From Ensifer aridi (GTDB lineage Bacteria > Pseudomonadota > Alphaproteobacteria > Rhizobiales > Rhizobiaceae), in NCBI RefSeq assembly GCF_002078505.1, contig NZ_LUAV01000004.1, forward strand, positions 100,429 through 164,428: DNA of 64,000 bases. Direction: 5' to 3'. The position numbers and the translations under genes are program-made. The notes under the pieces are model-generated. The model did not search any database and was not told the DNA's origin. It was given only the letters and a program-made list of their open reading frames with translations. Positions 56,536-64,000 of this stretch are shown in pieces (within the stretch, counting starts at the first letter, position 1; each line of letters starts with the position of its first letter).

Positions 56536-57633
56536 TTATGCCGCGCAACCCAGTTGCGTGACAGGTTTTGCGAAGACATGTCCTTCGAACAGCCGCCTGG
56601 CGGTGCGAAGGATGCCGGCAACGATCTTGCCGTCCCTTTCATGAAGCTTGACGTCCAGGTGGCCGCTCGGGTGCTCAATCGAAAGCACCACTGGCGGTTT
56701 GCGCGTGCCGACGAGAAGGGAAGCAACGGTGCCTTCATTGATGCAGGCGGTGGCAATCCCCACGGCCCCGGTCGTCGCCAGCGAAGGGTGACATTGATGC
56801 GGCATGAAATACCGTACGCTGATGTCGCCTCCCGACTTTGACCGGGAAATGAGCACGGGCTTCGGGGTCACCTGGTACCGCACGTCTCCAAGGCCCATCC
56901 GTTCGCCAGCAGCGATGCGCAGCCTCTCCAACCGTCCTAGCAATTCCTTATCAGCATTGAGTTCAGCCGCTGACTCGAAGCCGCTTGCGCCGATCGCGCC
57001 AGCCTCGACCAACATCATCGGCATGGCGCAATCGATGCATGTGACAGCCACACCGTCGATCGAATCGATAGGCTTGCCGGTGGGGAAGAGCTGTCCGGTA
57101 CGCGCGCCGGCTGCGTCCATGAAGGTCAGCGCGATCGGCGCAGCGCTGCCCGGTACACCGTCGATCGCCGCTTCGCCGAGATAGGAGACGTTGCCATTCG
57201 GCGTGGGAACGTCGGCTTCGATCATCCTGCCGGTGTTGACGTTGTGGATTCGGACGAGCGTCGTTTCGCCCCGAGCCGGAACGAGACCCGCCTCGATGGC
57301 GAAAGGGCCGACCGCAGCAAGCATGTTGCCGCAGTTCGGTGAAGTGTCGACGATCTGTTGGTCGACCCGCACCTGGGCAAAGAGGTAATCCACGTCAGCA
57401 CCAGGGATGGTGGCAGGTCCGACGATGGCCACCTTGCTCGTCACCGGATTGCCGCCGCCGATGCCATCGATCTGCAACGGGTGACCCGAACCCATGACGG
57501 ACAGCAGGATCTTGTCCCGCTCGCTGGCCTCCGCGGGGAGATCGTTTGCCAGAAAGAACGGACCCTTCGAGGTGCCGCCCCTCATCAGGACGCAAGGGAT
57601 CGCCAGCAGGTCGTTCATCGCTTGTGCTTCCAT
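56536..57633 (-). CDS. PrpF-family isomerase (4-oxalomesaconate tautomerase-like)
   Basis: The 365-residue protein belongs to the PrpF/DUF453 family of diaminopimelate-epimerase-like isomerases. Signature segments: IPCVLMRGGTSKGPFFLAND, GSGHPLQIDGIGGGNPVTSK, DTSPNCGNMLAAVGPFA with a catalytic Cys, and CIDCAMPMMLVEA with the second Cys. Members act on aconitates or oxalomesaconate; GalD of gallate breakdown is an example. It heads the operon with the ABC importer and is divergent from a LysR regulator. The start could be ATG 57618. Confidence 0.83.
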   Translation of the reverse strand: MEAQAMNDLLAIPCVLMRGGTSKGPFFLANDLPAEASERDKILLSVMGSGHPLQIDGIGGGNPVTSKVAIVGPATIPGADVDYLFAQVRVDQQIVDTSPNCGNMLAAVGPFAIEAGLVPARGETTLVRIHNVNTGRMIEADVPTPNGNVSYLGEAAIDGVPGSAAPIALTFMDAAGARTGQLFPTGKPIDSIDGVAVTCIDCAMPMMLVEAGAIGASGFESAAELNADKELLGRLERLRIAAGERMGLGDVRYQVTPKPVLISRSKSGGDISVRYFMPHQCHPSLATTGAVGIATACINEGTVASLLVGTRKPPVVLSIEHPSGHLDVKLHERDGKIVAGILRTARRLFEGHVFAKPVTQLGCAA

Positions 57634-57731
57634 TGGAATTATGTCATCGCCGTATCAATCGGCCTGTTTGATCCAATTATCGGAAGTACGGTTGATTTGT
57701 GAAATGCTAAGAATCGGGAAATTGATGCAAG

Positions 57732-58631
57732 ATGAGCATTAATTGCGAGATCCTTGATCTTCGGGCGTTCTTGAGCGTGGTCGAGCTGGAGAGCTTTCAT
57801 CGTGCTGCCGATGCGTTGCACCTGTCGCAGCCCGCCCTGAGCCGCCGGATTCAAAAACTCGAGCAGGCGATTGGAGCGCCCCTGCTGGAGCGAACGACCA
57901 GGCATGTGTCGGCGACGGCGCTCGGAACAGAACTCATTCCGCTTGTGCGGCGCATGTTGGAGGAATTCGACGGTTCCTTGTTCGCGGTACGCGACATTGG
58001 TACCAATCGAGGCGGATTGGTAACGATCGCATGCCTCCCCACCGCAGCATTCTACTTCCTGCCGACCGTCATTCGCCAGTTCAACGAGGAGTATCCCAAC
58101 ATTCGCTTTCGTATCCTCGACCTGCCCGCGACCGACGGCCTCCAAGCCGTGGCACGCGGTGAGGTGGAGTTCGGCATAAATATCATGGGCACGTCGGACC
58201 CGGACTTGATCTTCGACCGGCTGGTGGAAGACCCTTTCGTGCTGGCAGCGCGCAGAGATCATCCCCTCGCCGCCAAGCCCGCGGTCGGCTGGGCAGAGCT
58301 TGAGCCCTATCATCTGATTACCGTTCATCGATCGAGCGGCAACCGAACCTTGCTCGACGCGGCCTTGGCAAAATCCAATATCAAGCTGCGTTGGTTCTAC
58401 GAGGTGACCCATCTGTCCACCTCCCTCGGTCTGGTGGAGGCCGGCCTCGGAATATCCGTCCTACCGCGCATGGCGACCCCGCAGGATGTCCATCCGTTCT
58501 TGATCACGCGCCCGATTGGCGATCCCGAGATATCGCGTACCATCGGCGTGGTCCGCCGTCGGGGCGGCACCTTGTCGCCGGCGGCGGAGAGATTTCTTGA
58601 GATGCTGATGGGCGCATGGGGGAGTGATTGA
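57732..58631 (+). CDS. LysR-family regulator divergent from prpF-like gene
   Basis: The 299-residue LysR protein has an N-terminal winged HTH (LRAFLSVVELESFHRAADALHLSQPALSRRIQKLE, quoted in two parts as LRAFLSVVELESFHRAADAL and HLSQPALSRRIQKLE) and a C-terminal effector domain. The 98-bp gap to the divergent PrpF-type gene is typical for LysR control; the likely inducer is the imported acid or its product. Confidence 0.9.
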   Translation: MSINCEILDLRAFLSVVELESFHRAADALHLSQPALSRRIQKLEQAIGAPLLERTTRHVSATALGTELIPLVRRMLEEFDGSLFAVRDIGTNRGGLVTIACLPTAAFYFLPTVIRQFNEEYPNIRFRILDLPATDGLQAVARGEVEFGINIMGTSDPDLIFDRLVEDPFVLAARRDHPLAAKPAVGWAELEPYHLITVHRSSGNRTLLDAALAKSNIKLRWFYEVTHLSTSLGLVEAGLGISVLPRMATPQDVHPFLITRPIGDPEISRTIGVVRRRGGTLSPAAERFLEMLMGAWGSD

Positions 58632-58904
58632 AGGGGCCCACCGAAATACGCGCTCCGATGCCACGTTTACGAGTCCGCAGGCGCAACAAAGCGCTCGAGT
58701 TTCGCTGATCCGGTGCTCTGCCGGCTTCAACAGCGTCGCTCGATGACATTTGAGCGGCAGCGCCGCTTTTCTAAGCGGGATGAGAACCCAACCTGGTGCT
58801 GCAGCGCACAATATTTCATCGTTATGTGCTAATGTTCATTTTTTGGGCAGGTCCCTAATCTTACATTTTCTCTTTAGATTCAACGCCATCTAGTGACGGC
58901 GCAA
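58632..58904. other. Upstream region of the nrt-type operon
   Basis: About 270 bp without a gene. It includes gcaca (58806-58810) and tgtgc (58825-58829), an imperfect inverted pair that could be an activator site, and is AT-rich near 58840-58880. It leads directly into the sigma-54 promoter. Confidence 0.4.
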
Positions 58905-58907
58905 AAC

Positions 58908-58923
58908 TGGCACGGGCCTTGCT
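58908..58923 (+). promoter_or_regulatory. Sigma-54 promoter of the nitrate-type ABC operon
   Basis: TGGCACGGGCCTTGCT: exact -24 (TGGCAC) and -12 (TTGC) elements with the correct spacing of GG (58909) and GC (58921). It is about 180 nt upstream of the binding-protein start. This predicts RpoN-dependent transcription, most simply under NtrC in nitrogen limitation. Confidence 0.9.
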
Positions 58924-59105
58924 TTTTCATCGGTGCTTCGATCAACGGCGATTGAAGCGAGCTCAGGCGCCGATAGCGCCTGCCAAAGACACCGACGTCG
59001 CAAGGTCCTTGCCTCCAAGGGGATTCCTCCCAGCCCCAGGAGCGCAATGCCCAAGCGGCGTTTTTTGTCGGCTTCGACCGGCCAACACATTGAGGGAACG
59101 TGCGC

Positions 59106-60398
59106 ATGACCAAGTTTTCGATCGACGGCCTGACCCGCCGCAGCCTGCTGAAGACGACCGCGACGGCCGCCATGGTCGGCGCAGCCAAGACGCTGTTACC
59201 CTCCGGGGCCTTTGCCCAGGGCGCCGGTCCCGAGACCACGAAGGCCGTCCTCGGCTTCATCGCGCTGACCGATTCCGCCCCGCTTGTCATAGCCAAGGAA
59301 AAGGGCTTCTTCGACAAGTATGGCATGACCGAAGTGGAGGTTGTGAAACAGGCCTCGTGGGGCACGACCCGCGACAATCTGGTGCTCGGCTCGGCCGGCG
59401 CCGGCATCGATGGCGCCCACATCCTGACGCCGATGCCCTATCTCATCTCGACCGGCAAGGTGACGCAAAACAACCAGCCGCTGCCGATGGTGATCCTCGC
59501 GCGCCTCAATCTCGATGCCCAGGCGATCTCGGTCGGCGCGGCTTACGCCGATCTGAAGGTCGGTCTCGACGCGTCGGTCCTCAAGGAAGCCTTTGCAAAA
59601 AAGAAGGCCGAGGGCGCGGCCGCCAAGGTCGCCATGACCTTCCCCGGCGGCACGCACGACCTCTGGATCCGCTACTGGCTCGCTGCCGGCGGCATCGACC
59701 CCGATAAGGACGTCGAGACGATCGTCGTGCCGCCGCCGCAGATGGTCGCCAACATGAAGGTCGGCACCATGGATTGTTTTTGCGTCGGCGAGCCCTGGAA
59801 CGAGCAGCTCGTCAACCAGAAGATCGGCTACACGGCGGTCAACACCGCAGAGATCTGGACGAAGCATCCGGAAAAATCCTTCGCCATGCGCGCCGACTGG
59901 GTCGAGAAGAACCCGCGTGCCGCCAAGGCGCTCGTCATGGCGGTCGAAGAAGCCGCGCAATGGTGCGACGATATGGCCAACAAGGACGAGCTCGCCAAAA
60001 TCGTCGGCAAACGCAGTTGGTTCAACGTGCCGCCGAAGGACATCGTCGACCGGCTGAAGGGCGAGTACGACTATGGCAACGGCAAGGTCGTCGAGAACAG
60101 TCCGCATTTCATGAAGTTCTGGCGCGATCATGCCTCCTACCCCTTCCAGAGCCATGACGCCTGGTTCCTTACCGAGAATATTCGGTGGGGCAAGCTCGCA
60201 TCGGATACCGACATCAAGGGGCTGATCGCCAAGGTCAACCGGGAGGATATATGGCGCGAGGCGGCGAAGGAGCTTGGTGTCACCGACATCCCTGCGTCTA
60301 CGTCGCGCGGTCCGGAAACCTTCTTCGACGGCAAGGTCTTCGATCCAGAGAATCCGGAGGCGTATCTGAAGAGCCTGGCGATCAGCCGCATCGCCTGA
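59106..60398 (+). CDS. nrtA: Nitrate/bicarbonate-type ABC binding protein, NrtA-like
   Basis: Binding protein of 430 residues with a twin-arginine-like signal (LTRRSLLKTTATAAMVGAAK, cleavage near FAQG). Mature segments ITSDSAPLVIAKEKGFFDKYG-like (LTDSAPLVIAKEKGFFDKYG), SWGTTRDNLVLG and TMDCFCVGEPWNEQLVNQ mark the CmpA/NrtA family, which binds nitrate, nitrite or bicarbonate. A sigma-54 promoter precedes it. The start at 59106 has gaggga upstream. Permease and ATPase genes follow. Confidence 0.88.
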   Translation: MTKFSIDGLTRRSLLKTTATAAMVGAAKTLLPSGAFAQGAGPETTKAVLGFIALTDSAPLVIAKEKGFFDKYGMTEVEVVKQASWGTTRDNLVLGSAGAGIDGAHILTPMPYLISTGKVTQNNQPLPMVILARLNLDAQAISVGAAYADLKVGLDASVLKEAFAKKKAEGAAAKVAMTFPGGTHDLWIRYWLAAGGIDPDKDVETIVVPPPQMVANMKVGTMDCFCVGEPWNEQLVNQKIGYTAVNTAEIWTKHPEKSFAMRADWVEKNPRAAKALVMAVEEAAQWCDDMANKDELAKIVGKRSWFNVPPKDIVDRLKGEYDYGNGKVVENSPHFMKFWRDHASYPFQSHDAWFLTENIRWGKLASDTDIKGLIAKVNREDIWREAAKELGVTDIPASTSRGPETFFDGKVFDPENPEAYLKSLAISRIA

Positions 60399-60404
60399 TG
60401 CCGC

Positions 60405-60488
60405 AGCGGCAGCCGGGCTTCAAAGCCGGCTGCCGCTCGACCCGAACCCTAGAGCGGGTGCGCTCACATGCGTTCGCACCGCCGCTCT
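60405..60488 (+). promoter_or_regulatory. Two hairpins in the nrtA-nrtB gap
   Basis: Hairpin 1: agcggcagcc (60405-60414) / ggctgccgct (60428-60437) with an inner ggc/gcc stem. Hairpin 2: agagcgggtgcg (60451-60462) / cgcacc-gc-cgctct (60475-60488). Such stems after a binding-protein gene usually protect its mRNA and reduce permease expression. Confidence 0.6.
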
Positions 60489-60562
60489 ATCCCGTTGTAT
60501 TTGCCGCATTTGTGCTGCGTCAGGCGATTCACCTGACTGCAAAATGCTCCAGGAGGAAAGGC

Positions 60563-61456
60563 ATGTCCGTCACCAATCTCAAGCTCAAACCGCAGGCGGC
60601 GCCGCAGCCTTCCGCTCAGGTCATCGCTCTCGGGCACCCGGCGGGCCTACGCACTGACAGCCGCCTGGCGCGCCTTGCCGCGCAGACCGTCACGAATCTT
60701 TTGCCGCTCATCGTCACGCTGACGCTCATTATCCTCGCGTGGCAGCTTGTCTGTTCGTCGCCCGACTCGAGCCTGCCGGCTCCGTCGCGCGTGCTTGAAG
60801 AGAGTTGGGAACTAATCGTGCATCCCTTCTACACCGGCCAAGGTGTCGATCAGGGCCTGTTCTGGCACGTCTTCGCCAGTCTGCAGCGCGTCGCGCTCGG
60901 CTACGCGATGGCAGCTGCCGTCGGTGTAGCGCTCGGTACGCTCGTCGGCCAGAGCGCACTGGCCATGCGCGGCCTCGACCCGATCTTTCAGGTGCTGCGC
61001 ACCGTCCCGCCGCTCGCCTGGCTGCCGCTTTCGCTCGCCGCCTTCCAGGACGGCAATCCCTCGGCGATCTTCGTCATTTTCATAACCGCGATCTGGCCGA
61101 TCATCATCAACACCGCGGTCGGTATCCGCAACATTCCGCAGGATTACCGGAACGTCGCCAAGGTGCTTCGACTGAACGGATTCGAATATTTCCACAAGAT
61201 CATGCTGCCGGCGGCCGCCCCTTACATCTTCACGGGCCTGCGGATCGGCATCGGGCTCTCATGGCTCGCGATCGTCGCGGCCGAGATGCTGATCGGCGGT
61301 GTCGGTATCGGCTTCTTCATTTGGGACGCCTGGAACTCGTCGTTGATCAGCGACATCATCGTGGCGCTGATCTATGTCGGCATCGTCGGTTTCCTCCTCG
61401 ACCGCATCATCGCGCTGATCGGTCGCGCAGTGACGCGCGGCACTGCAAACGCCTGA
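60563..61456 (+). CDS. nrtB: Nitrate-type ABC transporter permease
   Basis: Permease of 297 residues with six helices after a 50-residue cytoplasmic start. RTVPPLAWLPLSLAAFQDG and the EAA loop NVAKVLRLNGFEYFHKIMLP fit NrtB. aggagga lies just before ATG 60563. The 164-nt gap to nrtA contains two strong hairpins that may lower its expression relative to the binding protein. Confidence 0.9.
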   Translation: MSVTNLKLKPQAAPQPSAQVIALGHPAGLRTDSRLARLAAQTVTNLLPLIVTLTLIILAWQLVCSSPDSSLPAPSRVLEESWELIVHPFYTGQGVDQGLFWHVFASLQRVALGYAMAAAVGVALGTLVGQSALAMRGLDPIFQVLRTVPPLAWLPLSLAAFQDGNPSAIFVIFITAIWPIIINTAVGIRNIPQDYRNVAKVLRLNGFEYFHKIMLPAAAPYIFTGLRIGIGLSWLAIVAAEMLIGGVGIGFFIWDAWNSSLISDIIVALIYVGIVGFLLDRIIALIGRAVTRGTANA

Positions 61457-61473
61457 AGGAAAAGGAGGCTTTC

Positions 61474-62274
61474 ATGCCCAAGAGCTATCTCTCACTTGAA
61501 CTCATCGACAAGACCTTCGAACGCGGCGGAAGGCGCACCGAGGTTCTGAAGCAAGTCTCGTTGTCTGTCGATAAGGGCGAATTCATCTCGATCATCGGCC
61601 ACTCCGGTTGCGGCAAGTCGACCCTGCTCAACATCGTCGGTGGGCTGACGCAGGCGACGACCGGCGTCGTACTGCTCGACGGCAAGGTGGTCGACGAACC
61701 CGGACCGGACCGCGCCGTCGTCTTCCAGAACCACTCGCTGCTGCCATGGCTGACCGTCTATGAAAATGTCCGGCTCGCTGTCGATAAGGTGTTCTCCAAG
61801 ACCCGCAGTAAGAAGGAACGCCATGAGTGGACCATGTGCAACCTGGAGCTGGTGCAGATGGCGCATGCCGCCGACAAGCGCCCTTCGGAAGTCTCCGGCG
61901 GCATGAAGCAGCGCGTCGGCATCGCCCGGGCGCTTGCCATGGAACCGAAGGTGCTGCTGCTCGACGAACCCTTCGGGGCGCTCGACGCACTAACCCGCGC
62001 GCATCTGCAGGACCAGGTCATGCAAATCCACGCGACCCTCGGCAATACCGTCCTGATGATCACGCATGACGTCGACGAAGCGGTCCTGCTTTCCGACCGC
62101 ATCGTGATGATGACCAATGGACCCTCTGCACGAGTTGGCGAAATCCTCGATGTGCCGCTCGCCCGTCCGCGCCGGCGCATCGAGCTCGCCTCCGATCGAA
62201 CATACCTGAAGTGTCGCGAAGCGGTGCTGAAGTTCCTCTACGAACGCCACCGCTTCGTCGAAGCTGCAGAGTGA
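61474..62274 (+). CDS. nrtC: Nitrate-type ABC transporter ATPase
   Basis: ATP-binding protein of 266 residues: Walker A GHSGCGKST (about 45-53), Q-loop FQNHSLLPW, signature VSGGMKQRVG, Walker B VLLLDEPFGALD and switch His in ITHDVDEA. It lacks the extra regulatory domain of cyanobacterial NrtC and so resembles the NrtD or rhizobial nrtC form. It starts 17 nt after nrtB, with aaggagg upstream. No nitrate or nitrite reductase gene follows. Confidence 0.9.
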   Translation: MPKSYLSLELIDKTFERGGRRTEVLKQVSLSVDKGEFISIIGHSGCGKSTLLNIVGGLTQATTGVVLLDGKVVDEPGPDRAVVFQNHSLLPWLTVYENVRLAVDKVFSKTRSKKERHEWTMCNLELVQMAHAADKRPSEVSGGMKQRVGIARALAMEPKVLLLDEPFGALDALTRAHLQDQVMQIHATLGNTVLMITHDVDEAVLLSDRIVMMTNGPSARVGEILDVPLARPRRRIELASDRTYLKCREAVLKFLYERHRFVEAAE

Positions 62275-62779
62275 TTATTCGCGAGCGGAACGCGACCTCA
62301 GTAAAGCCTGTCGACAGCGGCCTTGTTCTGCAGCCTTGCGGCATCAAACGGGTGCGTCGTCGTCTTGCCTTGCCCCTCATCCCCCAGCATCGAGCGCGCC
62401 GGATCGCTGACGCTTTTGTGTCAGAGTCAGCGTTTCCGCAAAGCGGTGACTCGATGCGCTCGCGGCGAACTTCCGCAGTCCACTCTCTGCAAGATTTTTA
62501 AGTACGGAGAAAGCGACCCATACGGCCGGTAGCCATCGGCCCAGCAATTGCTAAATGCCTGAGGCAAGTGCCGATATTTGGTGTTTGATGATGATATAAT
62601 AAACTCGCTGTCTTAGGCCATGTGGACGAATTTGATCGAGCATAGGCCTTCGAAAGGACGACGGGCTTGCCCGGGACTGTCCAGTCAAACCTTGTGATAT
62701 GGCGAGGCATCACCAGAATGCCGCCGTCGAGGAACGAGGAGGCACTGGCTGGGCATGGATGGCCACATCGGGGTGACCC
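62275..62779. other. Intergenic region between nrtC and mscS-type gene
   Basis: About 500 bp. A 7-bp inverted repeat cgctgac (62405-62411) / gtcagcg (62426-62432) may be the operon's end signal. No gene is recognised; short frames lack an RBS. Confidence 0.45.
62592..62600 (+). promoter_or_regulatory. Extended -10 promoter candidate
   Basis: tgatataat is a consensus extended -10 (TGnTATAAT). No clear -35 is seen. It lies about 180 nt before the mscS-type gene, the only downstream gene in this orientation. Confidence 0.4.
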
Positions 62780-63859
62780 ATGGAGCGGCGCAACAAGGAA
62801 CAGGAGAACCTTTCCCGGCTCGAACGGGCCGCGCAACAGACTGCTGATCCAAAAACTATGCAACAGAAGGCAAAGAAGCCTGAGGAAAAATTTCGCTTCA
62901 GCCTTCGCACGGAAGACGTCTGGTGGACGGCTGGCTTCGCTGCCGCAGCCTTGCTGCTTTTTGGCATCCAAGTCCTGATCAATTGGCGCTTAGAATGGCT
63001 TGACGCGCCTTTGCGCGTTCGCGTGCTGAATTACGTCAGAGGCGGCCTTCTCATTTTCGTTATCCTGACCGTCGCGAACGTTATCGAAGTCTTTCTCATT
63101 GGCCGAATTCTCAATCGTGTTTCGCGTTTTAACCTGAAACGCATTTTTCGATTGGTCGTAGTCGTCGCTATCGTCTTCGTGGCCATCTCAGTCCTATTTG
63201 TGAACTGGTACGCCGCAGTTGTTTCGCTCGGCCTGATTTCACTGATTCTCGGCTTTGCGCTGCAAATGCCGATCTCCAGTTTCATCGCGTGGATTTATAT
63301 TCTGGTCAGGGCGCCTTATCGCGTTGGCGACCGCATTCGCATCGGCGATGCCCATGGCGATGTCATTGATGTCAGCTATCTCGACACGACGTTGTGGGAA
63401 TTCGGCGGCGAATATCTTTGGACCGATCATCCGAGCGGACGCATCATCAAGTTTCCGAACTCCACCGTGTTTGACACGCCGGTCTTCAATTATTCCTGGC
63501 CGCTGTTTCCCTATGTCTGGAACGAAATCAAGTTCCAGCTCGCGTACGAAAGCGATCTGGAATTCGTGGCGCAAACCATGAGGGAGGTCGTGGAAGAGCA
63601 GATCGGCGACATCATGAGCCAGAAGGTGAAGGTTTATAAACACATCCTATCGAAAACGCCGGTGGACGAACTCGAAGTGAAGGAGCATCCCGTGGTTCAT
63701 TTTCGCGTCAGTGAAAACACCTGGCTCGAGGCCATCGTGCGTTACCTCGTGCCGCCGAAGGAAGCGGGGCGCACCAAGACACGCTTGATCAAGGAAATGC
63801 TGGCGCGGATGAATGCAAAACCCGATCGCGTGCTGTTTCCGAAGAGCAATTTGAGGTGA
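62780..63859 (+). CDS. MscS-family mechanosensitive channel
   Basis: The 359-residue protein has a charged N-terminal stretch, four or so helices (about 48-68, 83-108, 125-145, 150-170) and the MscS beta domain with LGFALQMPISSFIAWIYILV and YRVGDRIRIGDAHGDVIDVS, then TLWEFGGEYLW. TM3 here is VVSLGLISLILGFALQMPIS (in part); it matches the pore-lining helix of MscS. Likely an osmotic safety valve or a small-conductance channel. Transcribed alone. Confidence 0.88.
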   Translation: MERRNKEQENLSRLERAAQQTADPKTMQQKAKKPEEKFRFSLRTEDVWWTAGFAAAALLLFGIQVLINWRLEWLDAPLRVRVLNYVRGGLLIFVILTVANVIEVFLIGRILNRVSRFNLKRIFRLVVVVAIVFVAISVLFVNWYAAVVSLGLISLILGFALQMPISSFIAWIYILVRAPYRVGDRIRIGDAHGDVIDVSYLDTTLWEFGGEYLWTDHPSGRIIKFPNSTVFDTPVFNYSWPLFPYVWNEIKFQLAYESDLEFVAQTMREVVEEQIGDIMSQKVKVYKHILSKTPVDELEVKEHPVVHFRVSENTWLEAIVRYLVPPKEAGRTKTRLIKEMLARMNAKPDRVLFPKSNLR

Positions 63860-63964
63860 ACTTCCTCACGCCACGCCGGCAAGGACACCCCGCCCGCGTC
63901 GCGGCAGGCAAGCCACTCGGACCTTGCCAGAGGGGTGCAAAGCGGTGGCGGCCTCTATAGCGCC

Positions 63965-64000
63965 GTGCGTCTTTTTCAAACGCACAAAGGACGCTGTAGC
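63965..64000 (+). repeat. Start of a further rhizobial interspersed element
   Basis: gtgcgt (63965-63970) / acgcac (63980-63985) stem followed by aaaggacgctgtagc at the window edge. The final gctgtagc equals the bases before the core at 35534, so a third copy of that element probably continues beyond the window. Inference from a partial sequence. Confidence 0.5.

Noticed and set aside
58806..58829. GCACA...TGTGC as an NtrC enhancer
   Set aside because: Half-sites are 14 nt apart, longer than in the NtrC consensus; kept only as a possible activator site.
1..64000. CRISPR array, tRNA, rRNA or prophage
   Set aside because: No regularly spaced repeats beyond the two-unit palindrome, no tRNA-like TpsiC arm pattern noticed by eye, no rRNA or phage genes. 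A tRNAscan-SE run would be decisive for tRNAs.

Overview
This GC-rich window looks like a chromosomal segment of a Sinorhizobium/Ensifer-type alphaproteobacterium (order Hyphomicrobiales). The support is the paired b' and b subunit genes of a rhizobial F0 ATP synthase, a chemoreceptor that looks like McpU next to acyl-CoA dehydrogenase and enoyl-CoA hydratase genes, several protein families found mainly in Rhizobiaceae (DUF6101, DUF1217, HPE1-like), and short interspersed palindromic repeats of the kind common in rhizobia. I could not run searches, so the genus is an inference. I found no rRNA, tRNA, CRISPR array, prophage or intact insertion sequence.

Region by region. 1-4.5 kb: end of the atp F0 operon with its terminator, rnhB, a PA0069-type radical SAM protein and a small glycosyltransferase. 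4.7-9.5 kb: a minus-strand operon of a TPR protein, ispE and a MoaB-like protein, then ispB and a divergent DUF2007 gene. 9.5-18 kb: a TrmN6-like methyltransferase, an S49 peptidase, glyQ and glyS, with glyQ and glyS separated by a LemA/DUF2207 pair and a tandem palindromic repeat. 18-22.6 kb: AraC regulator, cupin, LysE exporter, a frameshifted DUF523 gene, an HPE1-like secreted protein and purD.

22.7-33 kb: a PotD-like periplasmic binding protein overlapping a GGDEF/EAL membrane protein (NspS/MbaA-like), an MFS pump with a divergent AraC regulator, ubiA, a 34-codon mini-gene, DUF6101 and a five-repeat DUF1217 protein. 33-42.3 kb: a DUF3311/sodium-solute symporter pair (MctP-like), a hybrid histidine kinase whose input domain is itself symporter-like, its LuxR-type response regulator, an FAD-linked 2-hydroxyacid dehydrogenase and a Sua5-type tRNA-modification protein. 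These suggest a monocarboxylate sensing, uptake and oxidation neighbourhood.

42.4-64 kb: a conserved hypothetical gene; a cobalamin riboswitch in front of a Rieske oxygenase and its reductase (GbcAB-like, glycine betaine demethylation); a GH25 lysozyme-like protein; a ZntB-type channel; an acyl-CoA dehydrogenase and enoyl-CoA hydratase; the amino-acid chemoreceptor mcpU; an SsuABC/NMT1-type ABC transporter with a PrpF-family isomerase and divergent LysR regulator; a nitrate-type ABC transporter behind a textbook sigma-54 promoter; and an MscS-type channel. The observations most worth following are the B12 riboswitch on an oxygen-dependent demethylase, the binding-protein/c-di-GMP pair, the symporter-domain kinase beside a related symporter, and the multi-repeat DUF1217 protein.
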